This document shows, piece by piece, positions 18,301-27,512 of a DNA stretch of 64,000 bases. Source of the DNA: Klenkia marina (lineage in GTDB: Bacteria > Actinomycetota > Actinomycetes > Mycobacteriales > Geodermatophilaceae). Position 1 is the first letter of the stretch; each line of letters starts with the position of its first letter. The stretch spans positions 310,001-374,000 of the forward strand of contig NZ_FMUH01000004.1 of NCBI RefSeq assembly GCF_900101025.1, in the 5' to 3' direction. Position numbers and translations under genes: made by a program. The notes under the pieces were generated by a model. The model saw nothing but the letters and a program-made list of their open reading frames with translations, was not told where the DNA came from and searched no databases.

Positions 18301-18928
18301 CGCGGCCGAGCGCGACCTCGCCGCGCTCGGCCGGGTGAACCCCCTGGCGCTGGAGGAGTTCGCCGCGCTCGAGGAGCGCAGCGCGTTCCTCACCACCCAG
18401 CTGGAGGACCTCCGGGCCACCCGGCGCGACCTGCTGACGGTGGTGCGCGAGGTCGACGACCGCATCCACGAGGTCTTCGCCGCCGCCTTCGCCGACGTGC
18501 AGCGCGAGTTCGAGCAGGTGTTCCAGACCCTGTTCCCCGGGGGTGAGGGCCGGCTGACGCTCACCGACCCCGACGACATGCTCACCACCGGTGTGGAGGT
18601 CGAGGCCCGCCCGCCGGGCAAGAAGGTCAAACGGCTGTCGCTGCTGTCGGGGGGCGAGCGGTCGCTGACCGCCGTGGCGCTGCTGGTGGCCATCTTCCGC
18701 GCCCGGCCCTCACCGTTCTACGTGCTCGACGAGGTCGAGGCGGCCCTCGACGACGTCAACCTCGGCCGCCTGCTCACCCTGGTCGAGCAGCTGCGCGGCA
18801 CCTCGCAGCTCATCGTGATCACCCACCAGAAGCGCACGATGGAGATCGCCGACGCGCTCTACGGCGTCTCGATGCGCGGCGACGGGATCACCGGCGTCAT
18901 CTCCCAGCGGCTGCGGGCCCCGGCATGA
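15305..18928 (+). CDS. smc: Chromosome segregation protein SMC
   Basis: ATPase of the SMC-ScpAB condensin that loops and resolves chromosomes. The 1207-residue protein has HLSSLTLKGFKSFAS at the N-terminus, Walker A GPNGSGKSNVVDAI near residue 31, long Ala/Glu/Arg coiled coils on both sides of a Gly-rich hinge near 500-640, the ABC signature LSGGERSLTAVALLVAIF near 1115, and Walker B YVLDEVEAALDDVN near 1139. The GTG at 15305 gives the exact family N-terminus. It overlaps the next gene by four bases. Confidence 0.98.
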   Translation: MHLSSLTLKGFKSFASATTLRLEPGITAVVGPNGSGKSNVVDAIAWVLGEQGAKSLRGGKMEDVIFAGTAGRPALGRAEVTLTIDNADGALPIDYTEVAITRRMYRSGESEYEINGDKVRLLDVQELLSDSGIGREMHVIVGQGQLDAVLSGRPEDRRGFIEEAAGVLKHRKRKEKALRKLTAMQANLDRLADLTTELRRQLKPLGRQAEVARRAAGIQADLRDARLRLLADDLVALRSALDSDVADETAAREQRARVETELAGAAGRQAGLEGALAADAPALAAAQDTWFRLSTLGERFRSTAQLAAERHRHLSAPVATSSGRDPDALDAEAGRVEATEVELAEQLAAERARLAAATGARTGLDADLAVAERELVAAARALADRREGLARLSGQVAAARSRVSAGEAEVERAREAADGAASRVEAAEQALAGAHPAETTAERALEGSGDDDAGPAVAAHEAARAAQVEAARVVAELADAERVAERERGAARARRDALALGLAPVDGAAAVLAGAADGQLGGVAGPLAEQLTVHPGDEVAVAAALGGLAEAVVVTAPRAAADALAHLADTSGGRVALVVAGADGAGGDDAREDGAGEGAGRPALPAGARWALDLVTGPPHLGPGLARALAGTVVVADLDAAVAVVSAEPGLRAVTATGDVLAADRALGGQPDAPSGLEVRARVEAAEAQLARATTHAAELAGQLARSREVHREAGLAVEAAAASRRDAERARAARERELAGLTADLRSATAEAERADAARVRAEQGLEQAGEALAALADRLAVAEAEPVAEEPSPAERDRLRAEVAALRAAETEARLAVRTAEERARSLQGRAESLRRQARQERAARERAEQARRTRVRGAAVAAEVRAGAERALALLGTSLGLAVAERDALAAARTGREAELLAVRTRVRELTADLDRLTDEVHRDEVARAEQRLRIETLETRAVEEHGIELAELVAEYGPAAPVPPSAPQVAAAEQAGDPAPDPVPYVRGVQERRAAAAERDLAALGRVNPLALEEFAALEERSAFLTTQLEDLRATRRDLLTVVREVDDRIHEVFAAAFADVQREFEQVFQTLFPGGEGRLTLTDPDDMLTTGVEVEARPPGKKVKRLSLLSGGERSLTAVALLVAIFRARPSPFYVLDEVEAALDDVNLGRLLTLVEQLRGTSQLIVITHQKRTMEIADALYGVSMRGDGITGVISQRLRAPA

Positions 18929-19530
18929 GGAGCGGCCGCGTCGACCTGGACGCACTGCTGCTGCCCGGCCAGCGGTACGTGCACCGGTACGGCAGCCCGC
19001 CGTGGGAGCCCGAACGGGTCGGGGTGCTCACCGTCCTCCTGCCGCTGGCGGCGCGGGCGGCTGCTCAGCTGCTGCAGCGCTCGCCGAAGCTCTACCCGCA
19101 CGTGGTCGACGGAGTGCGCCGCTGGGACACGCTGGGGTGGCCCGTGGTCAGCTGGGACCCCCGCGGCGACCTGGGACCCGACGGCGACGTCGTCCTGCTG
19201 CTGGTGGACGGGAGGCTCGGCGGGTGGCGCAACGGTGCCCGGTCGTTCACCCCGTTGATGGAGCTGCGCACCCCGCACGCGTACCGCGAACCGCTGGACG
19301 CCGACCACCTGCGGTGGATCTGCGACGGCATCCTGAGCACCCTGTGGCACCACGGGTGCAGCGACGAGGAGATCCGGGCGGTGGCCCTGCCCCGCACGGT
19401 CGCCGAGGGCGACGACGAGCGCGATCAGGCCTGGCGCACCCGCGAGCGCACCGAGGCGGACCTGGCGCGTGAACGCGACGACCTGGCGCGGCGGGCCGAG
19501 GCCGCACGCATCCCCGACGTCTGGCCCTGA
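18925..19530 (+). CDS. Hypothetical protein translationally coupled to smc
   Basis: A 201-residue soluble protein whose ATG overlaps the smc stop (ATGA). No domain is recognised. It is rich in Trp (WDTLGWPVVSWDP, WRNGARSF, WICDGILSTLWHHG) and ends in a charged, probably helical stretch from about residue 155. Coupling to smc suggests cotranscription, not necessarily shared function. It is convergent with the small membrane-protein gene seven bases downstream. Confidence 0.7.
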   Translation: MRSGRVDLDALLLPGQRYVHRYGSPPWEPERVGVLTVLLPLAARAAAQLLQRSPKLYPHVVDGVRRWDTLGWPVVSWDPRGDLGPDGDVVLLLVDGRLGGWRNGARSFTPLMELRTPHAYREPLDADHLRWICDGILSTLWHHGCSDEEIRAVALPRTVAEGDDERDQAWRTRERTEADLARERDDLARRAEAARIPDVWP

Positions 19531-19536
19531 TCGCGC

Positions 19537-19779
19537 TCAGGTGCCCGGGCGGCGCCAGGTGCCGTGGTGGGCGTCCTGGCCGCGCGGGGTGGCACCACCC
19601 AGCAGCTGCTGGCTCTCCCGCCGGCGGACCTCCCACCGGCGCGAGCTCGCGTCGGCACCCATCGTCGCCCCGCTGAGCGGGGTGGCACCGCGGCGGCGCG
19701 CATCCCGGTCGAACCACCAGGCGACCAGCAGCAGCCCACCGACGAGCAGTCCGATCGCCGTCCACACCAGCACGGTCAT
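19537..19779 (-). CDS. Small single-pass membrane protein
   Basis: An 80-residue protein with one N-terminal membrane helix ([20 protein letters not shown], about residues 2-21) followed by a basic, Arg-rich cytoplasmic tail containing RRREWEV-like charged segments. ATG 19779 was chosen because AGGAGG lies seven bases upstream on the minus strand; the longer reading adds residues with no support. No family was recognised. Confidence 0.65.
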   Translation of the reverse strand: MTVLVWTAIGLLVGGLLLVAWWFDRDARRRGATPLSGATMGADASSRRWEVRRRESQQLLGGATPRGQDAHHGTWRRPGT

Positions 19780-19830
19780 CGCGGTGCCTCCTGTCGCGGG
19801 GTCCGTGCAGCGTCGCACGACCGGGGCGGC

Positions 19831-20589
19831 TCAGCCCAGCTCGAGGTCGACCTGCAGGGGGTGGTGGTCCGAGCACCGCGAGCCGTCCAGGACGGCGGCC
19901 CCGGTCACCCGTACCTCGGGGGAGACCCAGACCTGGTCGATGCGCAGCCGGGGGCGCCGGGCCGGGTGGGTGAGCCCGAGGTCGCGCTTCCACAGCTGCC
20001 AGCCCGGGGCCTGGTCGTGGCGTCGGCCGGCCCGGGACCAGGCGTCGGCGAGCCGGCTGCGCAGCGGGGTCAGCTCGGCGGCGGCCGCCCCGCAGTTGAG
20101 GTCCCCCGCGACGACCGCGGCCCGCCCCGGTGCGGGCAGCAGGTCCACCAGGGCCTGGGCCTGGGCGGCCCGGGAGCGGGCGGAGTCGCTGGAGAGGTGG
20201 GTGGCCACCACGGTCAGCGCCCCGCCGGCCACGACCAGGTCGGCGCGCAGCGCAGCGCGGGGCTCGCCCTCGCCCGGCAGCCGGTGCGCGGCGTCGTCGG
20301 CCACGGGCAGCCGCGTCAGCAGCGCGTTGCCGTACCGCTTGGCCGGGCCCTCGGCCCGCTGCTTCTCGATGGCCGAGGCCCACACGAGCTCGCGGCCCAG
20401 CGCGCGGGCCAGCAGGTCGGCCTGGTCGACGCCCTGGCTGCGGGGGCCGAACGTGCGGTCGACCTCCTGCAGGCAGACGACGTCGGGGTCGGCCGCGGCG
20501 AGCACGGCGGCGATGCGCTCGAGGTCGTGCCGGCGGTCGTCACCGACCCCGTGGTGGATGTTGAACGTGACCAGGCGGACGGACGGCAC
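19831..20589 (-). CDS. Endonuclease/exonuclease/phosphatase (EEP) family protein
   Basis: A 252-residue metal-dependent hydrolase of the DNase I-like fold. The motifs VRLVTFNIHHGVG (near residue 4), VVCLQEVDRTF (near 36, metal-binding Glu), THLSSDSARSRAAQ (near 129), VVAGDLNCG (near 156, catalytic Asp/Asn) and SRCSDHHPLQVDL at the C-terminus (catalytic Asp-His) are all present. The substrate (nucleic acid, phosphoinositide or other) cannot be told. No signal peptide is visible. It is divergent from the epimerase gene 49 bases away. Confidence 0.9.
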   Translation of the reverse strand: MPSVRLVTFNIHHGVGDDRRHDLERIAAVLAAADPDVVCLQEVDRTFGPRSQGVDQADLLARALGRELVWASAIEKQRAEGPAKRYGNALLTRLPVADDAAHRLPGEGEPRAALRADLVVAGGALTVVATHLSSDSARSRAAQAQALVDLLPAPGRAAVVAGDLNCGAAAAELTPLRSRLADAWSRAGRRHDQAPGWQLWKRDLGLTHPARRPRLRIDQVWVSPEVRVTGAAVLDGSRCSDHHPLQVDLELG

Positions 20590-20638
20590 ACCCCAGCTTC
20601 CCAGGCGGGATCCGGGCCGGGCGGGTTGCATGGCCGGC

Positions 20639-21523
20639 ATGCGCATCTTCTTCACCGGCGGCTCGGGCAAGGCCGGCCACCACGTGGCCCCGTTCCTCGC
20701 CGAGCAGGGCCACGAGGTCACCAACGCCGACCTCACCCCGCTGGGCCACGAGGGGATCGCCGACCTTCGGGTCGACCTCACCGACCTCGGCCAGGTGTAC
20801 TCGGCGCTGGCCGGTGCTGCCCGGGCGTCCGAGCTCGAGGGCCCCGCCGTCCCCGCGTACGACGCCGTCGTCCACTTCGCCGCGATCCCGGCGATCCTGT
20901 TCGCCCCCGACGCCACCACCTACGCGACCAACATCCTCAGCACCTACAACGTGCTCGAGGCGGCCACCCGGCTGGGCATCGGCAAGGTCGTGTTCGCCTC
21001 CTCGGAGACCACCTACGGGATCTGCTTCGCCCAGGGCGAGCGGAAGCCGCTGTACGTGCCGGTCGACGAGGAGCACCCCACCGTGCCCGAGGACTCCTAC
21101 GCCATGAGCAAGGTCGCCGGCGAGGTGACGGCCCGGTCGTTCCAGGCCCGCAGCGGTGCCGACGTCTACGGGCTGCGGATCAACAACGTGATCGAGCCGC
21201 ACGAGTACGAGCAGCTGTTCCCGGCGTTCCTCCAGGACCCGGCGCTGCGCCGGCGCAACCTGTTCGCCTACATCGACACCCGCGACCTCGGGCAGATGGT
21301 GCAGCGCTGCCTCACCACCGACGGCCTGGGCTACGAGGTGTTCAACGTGGCCAACGCCGACATGTCGGTCGCGGCCACCGCGGACGAGGTGCGCGAGCGG
21401 TTCTACGACGGGGTCGAGCAGCGCCGTCCGATGGGCCCCGACGAGACCTTCTACTCCATCGAGAAGGCCCGCCGGCTGCTCGGCTACGAGCCCCAGCACT
21501 CGTGGCGCGACGTGCTGGGGTGA
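20639..21523 (+). CDS. NAD-dependent epimerase/dehydratase family protein
   Basis: A 294-residue extended short-chain dehydrogenase. The Rossmann motif is FFTGGSGKAGHHV near residue 4 (GxxGxxG type), VVHFAAIPA near 77 binds the cofactor, the catalytic SSETTYG lies near 121, and YAMSK near 154 supplies Tyr and Lys. The substrate is probably a nucleotide sugar or similar, unproven. ATG 20639 is used; an in-frame ATG at 20630 would add three residues. It is isolated, between two minus-strand hydrolase genes. Confidence 0.9.
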   Translation: MRIFFTGGSGKAGHHVAPFLAEQGHEVTNADLTPLGHEGIADLRVDLTDLGQVYSALAGAARASELEGPAVPAYDAVVHFAAIPAILFAPDATTYATNILSTYNVLEAATRLGIGKVVFASSETTYGICFAQGERKPLYVPVDEEHPTVPEDSYAMSKVAGEVTARSFQARSGADVYGLRINNVIEPHEYEQLFPAFLQDPALRRRNLFAYIDTRDLGQMVQRCLTTDGLGYEVFNVANADMSVAATADEVRERFYDGVEQRRPMGPDETFYSIEKARRLLGYEPQHSWRDVLG

Positions 21524-21526
21524 CCC

Positions 21527-23179
21527 TCAGGCCAGCTCGGTGTCCAGCACCCGGGTGAAGCGCGGCCGGCCCTCGTCGTCCCGGCTGGTCGCCCACAGGC
21601 GGAACCGGGCGTCGCGGCCGGTGAGCACCAGCTCGCCGAGCTCGTTGCCGAAGAACGGCCCGGCCTGCTTGGCCCACTCCAGGCGGGTGCGCCGCACGCG
21701 GGCGGCCGTGGTGATCGACCCCGTGATCGCCCGGGCCCACCGGCTCCAGCCGATGCGGAAGCCCACCTCGATGGCGTGCGGGGCCTTGTTGTGCAGCGGC
21801 GAGACGGTCAGCTGGTGCACCCGGCTGGTCAGCCCGCCGGGGGAGACCAGCTCGGCGGCGTAGGCGTGGTGGACGTCGCCCGAGAGCACCAGCACCGTCG
21901 CCGGCGCCCGGCCGGCCTCGCCCCGGGCCACCGACACCAGGGCGCGGCCCAGCCGCTCGAAGGACTGCCCGAACGCCGCCCAGTGCTCCAGGTCGGCGGC
22001 CTGGCGGAGCTTCTCGGCCAGCCGGCCGACCAGCCGGCCGTGGTGGCGCACCGCCAGCGTCTCGTCCCACCGTTCGACGTCGTGGATGGCGTGCGGCAGC
22101 AACCACGGCAGCGAGGTGCCGACCAGCACGTGGTCGACGCCGTCGGCGGCGGCCTCGCGCAGCGCGTCCTCGACCCAGGTGAACTCGGTGTCGTCGAGGA
22201 TCTGCCGGTCGTGCTCGGCGAGCACCCGCCCGGCTCGGCTGTCGACCATGACCAGCCGCACGTGGTCCCAGTGCCGCACGTAGCTCCACCGGAAGGCGGT
22301 GGGGTCGCCGTCGGCGCCCTCGGCCATCGCGGTGAGCATCGGCCCGGCGTCGTCGTGCCCCTGCATCGCCTGCCAGGTGGCGTTGTCGGCCAGCTCGGCC
22401 GGCGACAGGTTGCCCAGGTGCTGGTAGACGAAGTAGCTGGTCAGCCCACCGGTGATCCGCGTGCGCCACCAGGGTTCGCCCTCGATGCCCGCCCGCCACG
22501 CGGCCGAGGTGTTCCAGTCGTCGATCATCTCGTGGTCGTCGAAGATCATCGCCGACGGGATGGTCGACAGCAGCCAGCGCACCTCGGGGTCGCCCCAGGA
22601 CTCGCGGTAGAGCCGCGTGTACTCCTCGAAGTCCGCGGCCTGGGGGCCCGGCGGCAACGAGAGGTCACGGCGCGACGCCATCCAGGCCTGCGTCGCCGGG
22701 GTCGTCTCGTCGGCGTACACCTGGTCACCCAGCAGCACCAGGGCGTCGGGCCACTCGCGCTCGGGGGTGCCGGCCAGCTGTGCTGCGTAGCAGTCCAGCG
22801 CGTCGGGCGGGATGCCGTCGCGGGCGTCGACCGAGGCGGGGGTGGCGTACCGGCACGACCCGAAGGCGATGCGGAAGGCGCCGGCGCCACCGGGCGTGCG
22901 GATCCGGCTCGGCGGGAACGCGCTGTGCCGCGGCGGCCAGACCTGGTGCTCGTCCAGGTGCACCTCGTACGGCGTGGTGCTGCCCGGGGCCAGCCCCTCG
23001 ACGACGACCAGGGCGAAGTGGTGCCCGCCCACCGTGAACGTGCGCGCAGCTGCGTCCAGCACGCGCACGGTGCAGGGGCGGTCGGTCTCCACCCAGACGG
23101 TCGCCGACACGGGGTCGACGTGCCGCAGCAGCGGGCCGAGCACGAGTCGCGGCGCGTCGGGTGCCGTCGTCCTGTCCAC
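21527..23179 (-). CDS. PhoD-like alkaline phosphatase D family protein
   Basis: A 550-residue metallophosphoesterase. An N-terminal PhoD beta domain (LVLGPLLRHVDPVSATVWVE) is followed by the catalytic domain with LLGDQVYADET near residue 153, IFDDHEMIDDW near 213 and VLSGDVHHAYAAELVS near 432, the metal-binding Asp/His set. No Tat or Sec signal peptide is evident with GTG 23179, unlike secreted PhoD, so it may act in the cytoplasm or on a different phosphoester. The 3' end lies three bases from the convergent epimerase stop. Confidence 0.9.
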   Translation of the reverse strand: MDRTTAPDAPRLVLGPLLRHVDPVSATVWVETDRPCTVRVLDAAARTFTVGGHHFALVVVEGLAPGSTTPYEVHLDEHQVWPPRHSAFPPSRIRTPGGAGAFRIAFGSCRYATPASVDARDGIPPDALDCYAAQLAGTPEREWPDALVLLGDQVYADETTPATQAWMASRRDLSLPPGPQAADFEEYTRLYRESWGDPEVRWLLSTIPSAMIFDDHEMIDDWNTSAAWRAGIEGEPWWRTRITGGLTSYFVYQHLGNLSPAELADNATWQAMQGHDDAGPMLTAMAEGADGDPTAFRWSYVRHWDHVRLVMVDSRAGRVLAEHDRQILDDTEFTWVEDALREAAADGVDHVLVGTSLPWLLPHAIHDVERWDETLAVRHHGRLVGRLAEKLRQAADLEHWAAFGQSFERLGRALVSVARGEAGRAPATVLVLSGDVHHAYAAELVSPGGLTSRVHQLTVSPLHNKAPHAIEVGFRIGWSRWARAITGSITTAARVRRTRLEWAKQAGPFFGNELGELVLTGRDARFRLWATSRDDEGRPRFTRVLDTELA

Positions 23180-23239
23180 GCCGACAGCTTCGCCCACCGC
23201 GGCAGGTGGTGCCCGACGCGGGCTGGGAGACTGGACGGC

Positions 23240-24442
23240 ATGGAGTTCGTGATCATCGCCGTCGCGATCGTCGTCGTCGCGCTGCTGGCCGTGGTCGGCC
23301 TGCTCGTGGGCCGCGGCCGCCGCACCACCCGCCTGGACGACGACGCCGCGCAGTCGCTCGGCCGGGGCACCACGCTGACCCGGCCCACGGACGACGCACC
23401 CCCCGCCGCGCCCCCGCTGACGGTCCCGCCGCTGGGCACCGAGGACGTCGCCGTCCCGCCGGTGGACCTCCCGCCCGCGCAGCCCGAGCCCGGGCTGGTG
23501 TTCGAGACCCCGCCGCCCTCGGCCGGCCGACTGGTACGGCTGCGCAGCCGGCTGGCCCGCTCGCAGTCCTCCCTGGGCCGCGGCCTGCTCACCGTGCTGT
23601 CGCGGGAGAAGCTCACCGAGGACGACTGGGAGGAGATCGAGGAGACGCTGCTGGCCGCCGACGTCGGAGTGGCCGCGACCACCCAGATCGTGCAGCGGCT
23701 GCGCACCCAGTCGCTGGTGCTGGCCACCGGCGACGGCCCCGCGCTGCGCGAGCTCCTGGTGACCGAGCTGACCGCGGTCCTGGGCCCCGACCTCGACCGC
23801 TCGCTGGCCACCGACCACGACCTCGACCGCCCCGCGGTGGTGCTCGTGGTGGGCGTCAACGGTGCCGGCAAGACCACCACCTGCGGCAAGATCGCCCGGG
23901 TGCTGGTGGGCGATGGCCGCAGCGTGCTGCTGGGGGCGGCCGACACCTTCCGCGCCGCCGCGGCCGACCAGCTCGAGACCTGGGGCGAGCGGGTGGGTGT
24001 GCCCACCGTGCGCGGGGCCGAGGGCGGTGACCCCGCGTCGGTGGCCTTCGAGGCCGTCAAGACCGGGCGCGCCGCGGGGGTGGACGCCGTGCTGGTGGAC
24101 ACCGCGGGCCGGCTGCACACCAAGAGCGGCCTCATGGACGAGCTCGGCAAGGTCAAGCGGGTCGTGGAGAAGCAGAGCCCGGTCGACGAGGTGCTGCTGG
24201 TGCTCGACGCCACGACGGGTCAGAACGGCGTCGTGCAGGCCCGGGTGTTCACCGAGGCCGTCGCGGTCACCGGCGTGGTGCTCACCAAGCTCGACGGCAC
24301 CGCCAAGGGCGGCATCGTCGTCTCGGTGCAGCGCGAGCTGGGCATCCCGGTGAAGCTGGTCGGGCTGGGGGAGGGCGCCGACGACCTGGCCCCCTTCGAG
24401 CCCCGCGCCTTCGCCGAGGCCCTGGTCGGCCCGGGCGTGTGA
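23240..24442 (+). CDS. ftsY: Signal recognition particle receptor FtsY
   Basis: Membrane-associated GTPase that receives SRP-ribosome complexes at the translocon. The 400-residue protein has an N-terminal membrane helix (residues 2-25), a Pro-rich acidic linker to about 95, an N domain (LSREKLTEDDWEEIEETLL) and a G domain with GVNGAGKTTTCGK near 207, DTFRAAAADQLE near 237, DTAGRLHTK near 289 and TKLDGTAKGG near 350. Its partner ffh lies 5.5 kb downstream. Confidence 0.98.
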   Translation: MEFVIIAVAIVVVALLAVVGLLVGRGRRTTRLDDDAAQSLGRGTTLTRPTDDAPPAAPPLTVPPLGTEDVAVPPVDLPPAQPEPGLVFETPPPSAGRLVRLRSRLARSQSSLGRGLLTVLSREKLTEDDWEEIEETLLAADVGVAATTQIVQRLRTQSLVLATGDGPALRELLVTELTAVLGPDLDRSLATDHDLDRPAVVLVVGVNGAGKTTTCGKIARVLVGDGRSVLLGAADTFRAAAADQLETWGERVGVPTVRGAEGGDPASVAFEAVKTGRAAGVDAVLVDTAGRLHTKSGLMDELGKVKRVVEKQSPVDEVLLVLDATTGQNGVVQARVFTEAVAVTGVVLTKLDGTAKGGIVVSVQRELGIPVKLVGLGEGADDLAPFEPRAFAEALVGPGV

Positions 24443-24446
24443 CGGG

Positions 24447-25529
24447 TCAGGCGGAGTAGCGCTCCTCGACGCGGCCGTAGCGCCAGACGGCGAGCGCCAC
24501 CCCCCAGGTGAGGGCGAACAGGCCGACGATGCCGAAGCCGACGTAGTCCAGGTCCCACGAGGCCAGCCAGGCCAGCGGGCCCGCGGTGATCCCGAAGCGC
24601 TCGACCAGCAGGCCGATCAGCACCAGCGAGCCGACGCCCAGGGCCACGGTCACCGACAGCACCGTCACCGTGAGGTTGTAGAAGACCTTGCGCACGGGCT
24701 TCACCAACGCCCAGCCGTAGGCCCGGGTCATGAGCACGCCGTCGGCGGTGTCGAACAGGCTCATCCCCGCCATGAACAGCACCGGCAGCACGACGATCGC
24801 GTACCAGGGCAGCACGAAGGCCGCCGACCCGGCGATGAGCACCAGGAGCCCGACCTGGGTGGCGGTGTCGAAGCCCAGCCCCATGAGCAGTCCGACGGGG
24901 TAGAGGTGCCACGGCTTGGACACCCGGCGGGTGACCCGGCCGAGCACGCGGGCCATGAACCCGCGGTTGTGCAGGTGGTGCTCCAGCGCGGCCTCGTCGA
25001 GCGTGCCCGAGCGCATGCCGCGCAGCACCTTGGCGATGCCGACGACGGCGACCAGGTTCATGAGGCCGATGACCAGCAGGAACGCCCCGGCCACCAGGGT
25101 GCCGACCAGGCCGAGCACCTGCGCCGCGCTCGAGTCGCCGTCCTGGATGACCCCGGCGACCGACTGCACGCCGACGGCCAGCAGCACGCTGGCGACCAGC
25201 ACGACGCTGGAGTGCCCGAGGGAGAACCAGAACCCGGTGCTGACCGCGGGGGTGCCGTCGCCGACCAGCTTGCGGGTGGTGTTGTCGATCGTGGCGATGT
25301 GGTCGGCGTCGAAGGCGTGGCGCACGCCGAGCAGGTAGGCGGTCAGCCCGACGCCGACGCCCAGCACCCCGGCGCTGCCGAGGTCCAGGCGCTGCGGGGC
25401 CACGGCCAGCACGAGCACACCCCAGCCGAGCACGTGCAGGCCGACGACGACCGCGGCCATGGTGGTGATGCTGCGCTTGTCCCGGCGGGTGAACCCCCGC
25501 GTCGCGGGCGCGTCCAGGGTGGAGGTCAC
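24447..25529 (-). CDS. HoxN/NixA family nickel/cobalt transporter
   Basis: A 360-residue polytopic membrane permease with about eight predicted helices. The family signature RHAFDADHIATIDNTTRK (HX4DH, near residue 70) in helix II is intact, as are FWFSLGHSSVVLVAS and LGFDTATQVGLL. Nickel versus cobalt preference cannot be told. The GTG start at 25529 is six bases from a TAAGGT -10 candidate (minus strand, 25536-25541), again a leaderless geometry. It is divergent from amtB; no cobalamin riboswitch was recognised upstream. Confidence 0.94.
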   Translation of the reverse strand: MTSTLDAPATRGFTRRDKRSITTMAAVVVGLHVLGWGVLVLAVAPQRLDLGSAGVLGVGVGLTAYLLGVRHAFDADHIATIDNTTRKLVGDGTPAVSTGFWFSLGHSSVVLVASVLLAVGVQSVAGVIQDGDSSAAQVLGLVGTLVAGAFLLVIGLMNLVAVVGIAKVLRGMRSGTLDEAALEHHLHNRGFMARVLGRVTRRVSKPWHLYPVGLLMGLGFDTATQVGLLVLIAGSAAFVLPWYAIVVLPVLFMAGMSLFDTADGVLMTRAYGWALVKPVRKVFYNLTVTVLSVTVALGVGSLVLIGLLVERFGITAGPLAWLASWDLDYVGFGIVGLFALTWGVALAVWRYGRVEERYSA

Positions 25530-25535
25530 GGGCGG

Positions 25536-25541
25536 ACCTTA
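25536..25541 (-). promoter_or_regulatory. Candidate -10 for the nickel/cobalt transporter gene
   Basis: On the minus strand TAAGGT, six bases before the GTG start; no ribosome-binding site between. Confidence 0.4.
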
Positions 25542-25632
25542 GTGCGAAGAGGTTGCAGTTGCCCACGGGAGCCCCCGGCGGCCGGGCCGCGCAACAGCCC
25601 CGCAACACAGGAGGGCGACACGCGCACGGGAG

Positions 25633-25671
25633 TTCACGGGTGCGAAACACGTGTGCGCCGCATCCGGAAAC
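25633..25671 (+). promoter_or_regulatory. Candidate GlnR-type operator upstream of amtB
   Basis: TTCAC-N6-GAAAC (25633-25648) resembles the actinobacterial GlnR half-site pair gTnAC-n6-GaAAC, and a second GAAAC follows at 25667-25671, 23 bases further (the ideal is 22). It lies 72-110 bases before the amtB GTG and in the divergent region with the nickel transporter. GlnR control of amtB-glnK-glnD is known in related actinobacteria; the match here is partial. Confidence 0.45.
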
Positions 25672-25729
25672 ACGGGGTCGGCACCGTATCGGCACACCCC
25701 CGACGCGGCCGATGGGCCCACGACAGTGA

Positions 25730-27418
<1,689 letters not shown>

Positions 27419-27437
27419 CCGGTCTCTGCACGTCGGC

Positions 27438-27476
27438 GTCGGCCGGGGTGGTGGGTCCTCCACCGCCCCGGCCGAC
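27438..27476 (+). terminator. Long intercistronic hairpin between glnK and glnD
   Basis: Left arm 27438-27454 and right arm 27460-27476 form a 17-bp stem with a single G-T/U wobble and a 5-base loop, 19 bases after the glnK stop and 36 bases before the glnD GTG. It could be a partial terminator or an RNA-stabilising element that lowers glnD expression relative to amtB-glnK. No T-run follows. Confidence 0.6.
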
Positions 27477-27512
27477 CTCGTCCCCAGCCCCTGCTCCCGT
27501 GAGAGGTGCCCC

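Noticed and set aside
14537-18469. Very long minus-strand open frame (1310 codons) opposite smc and its neighbours
   Set aside because: It is low-complexity Gly/Arg/Leu-rich sequence antisense to clearly functional genes; high GC removes stop codons in shadow frames. No domain is recognisable.
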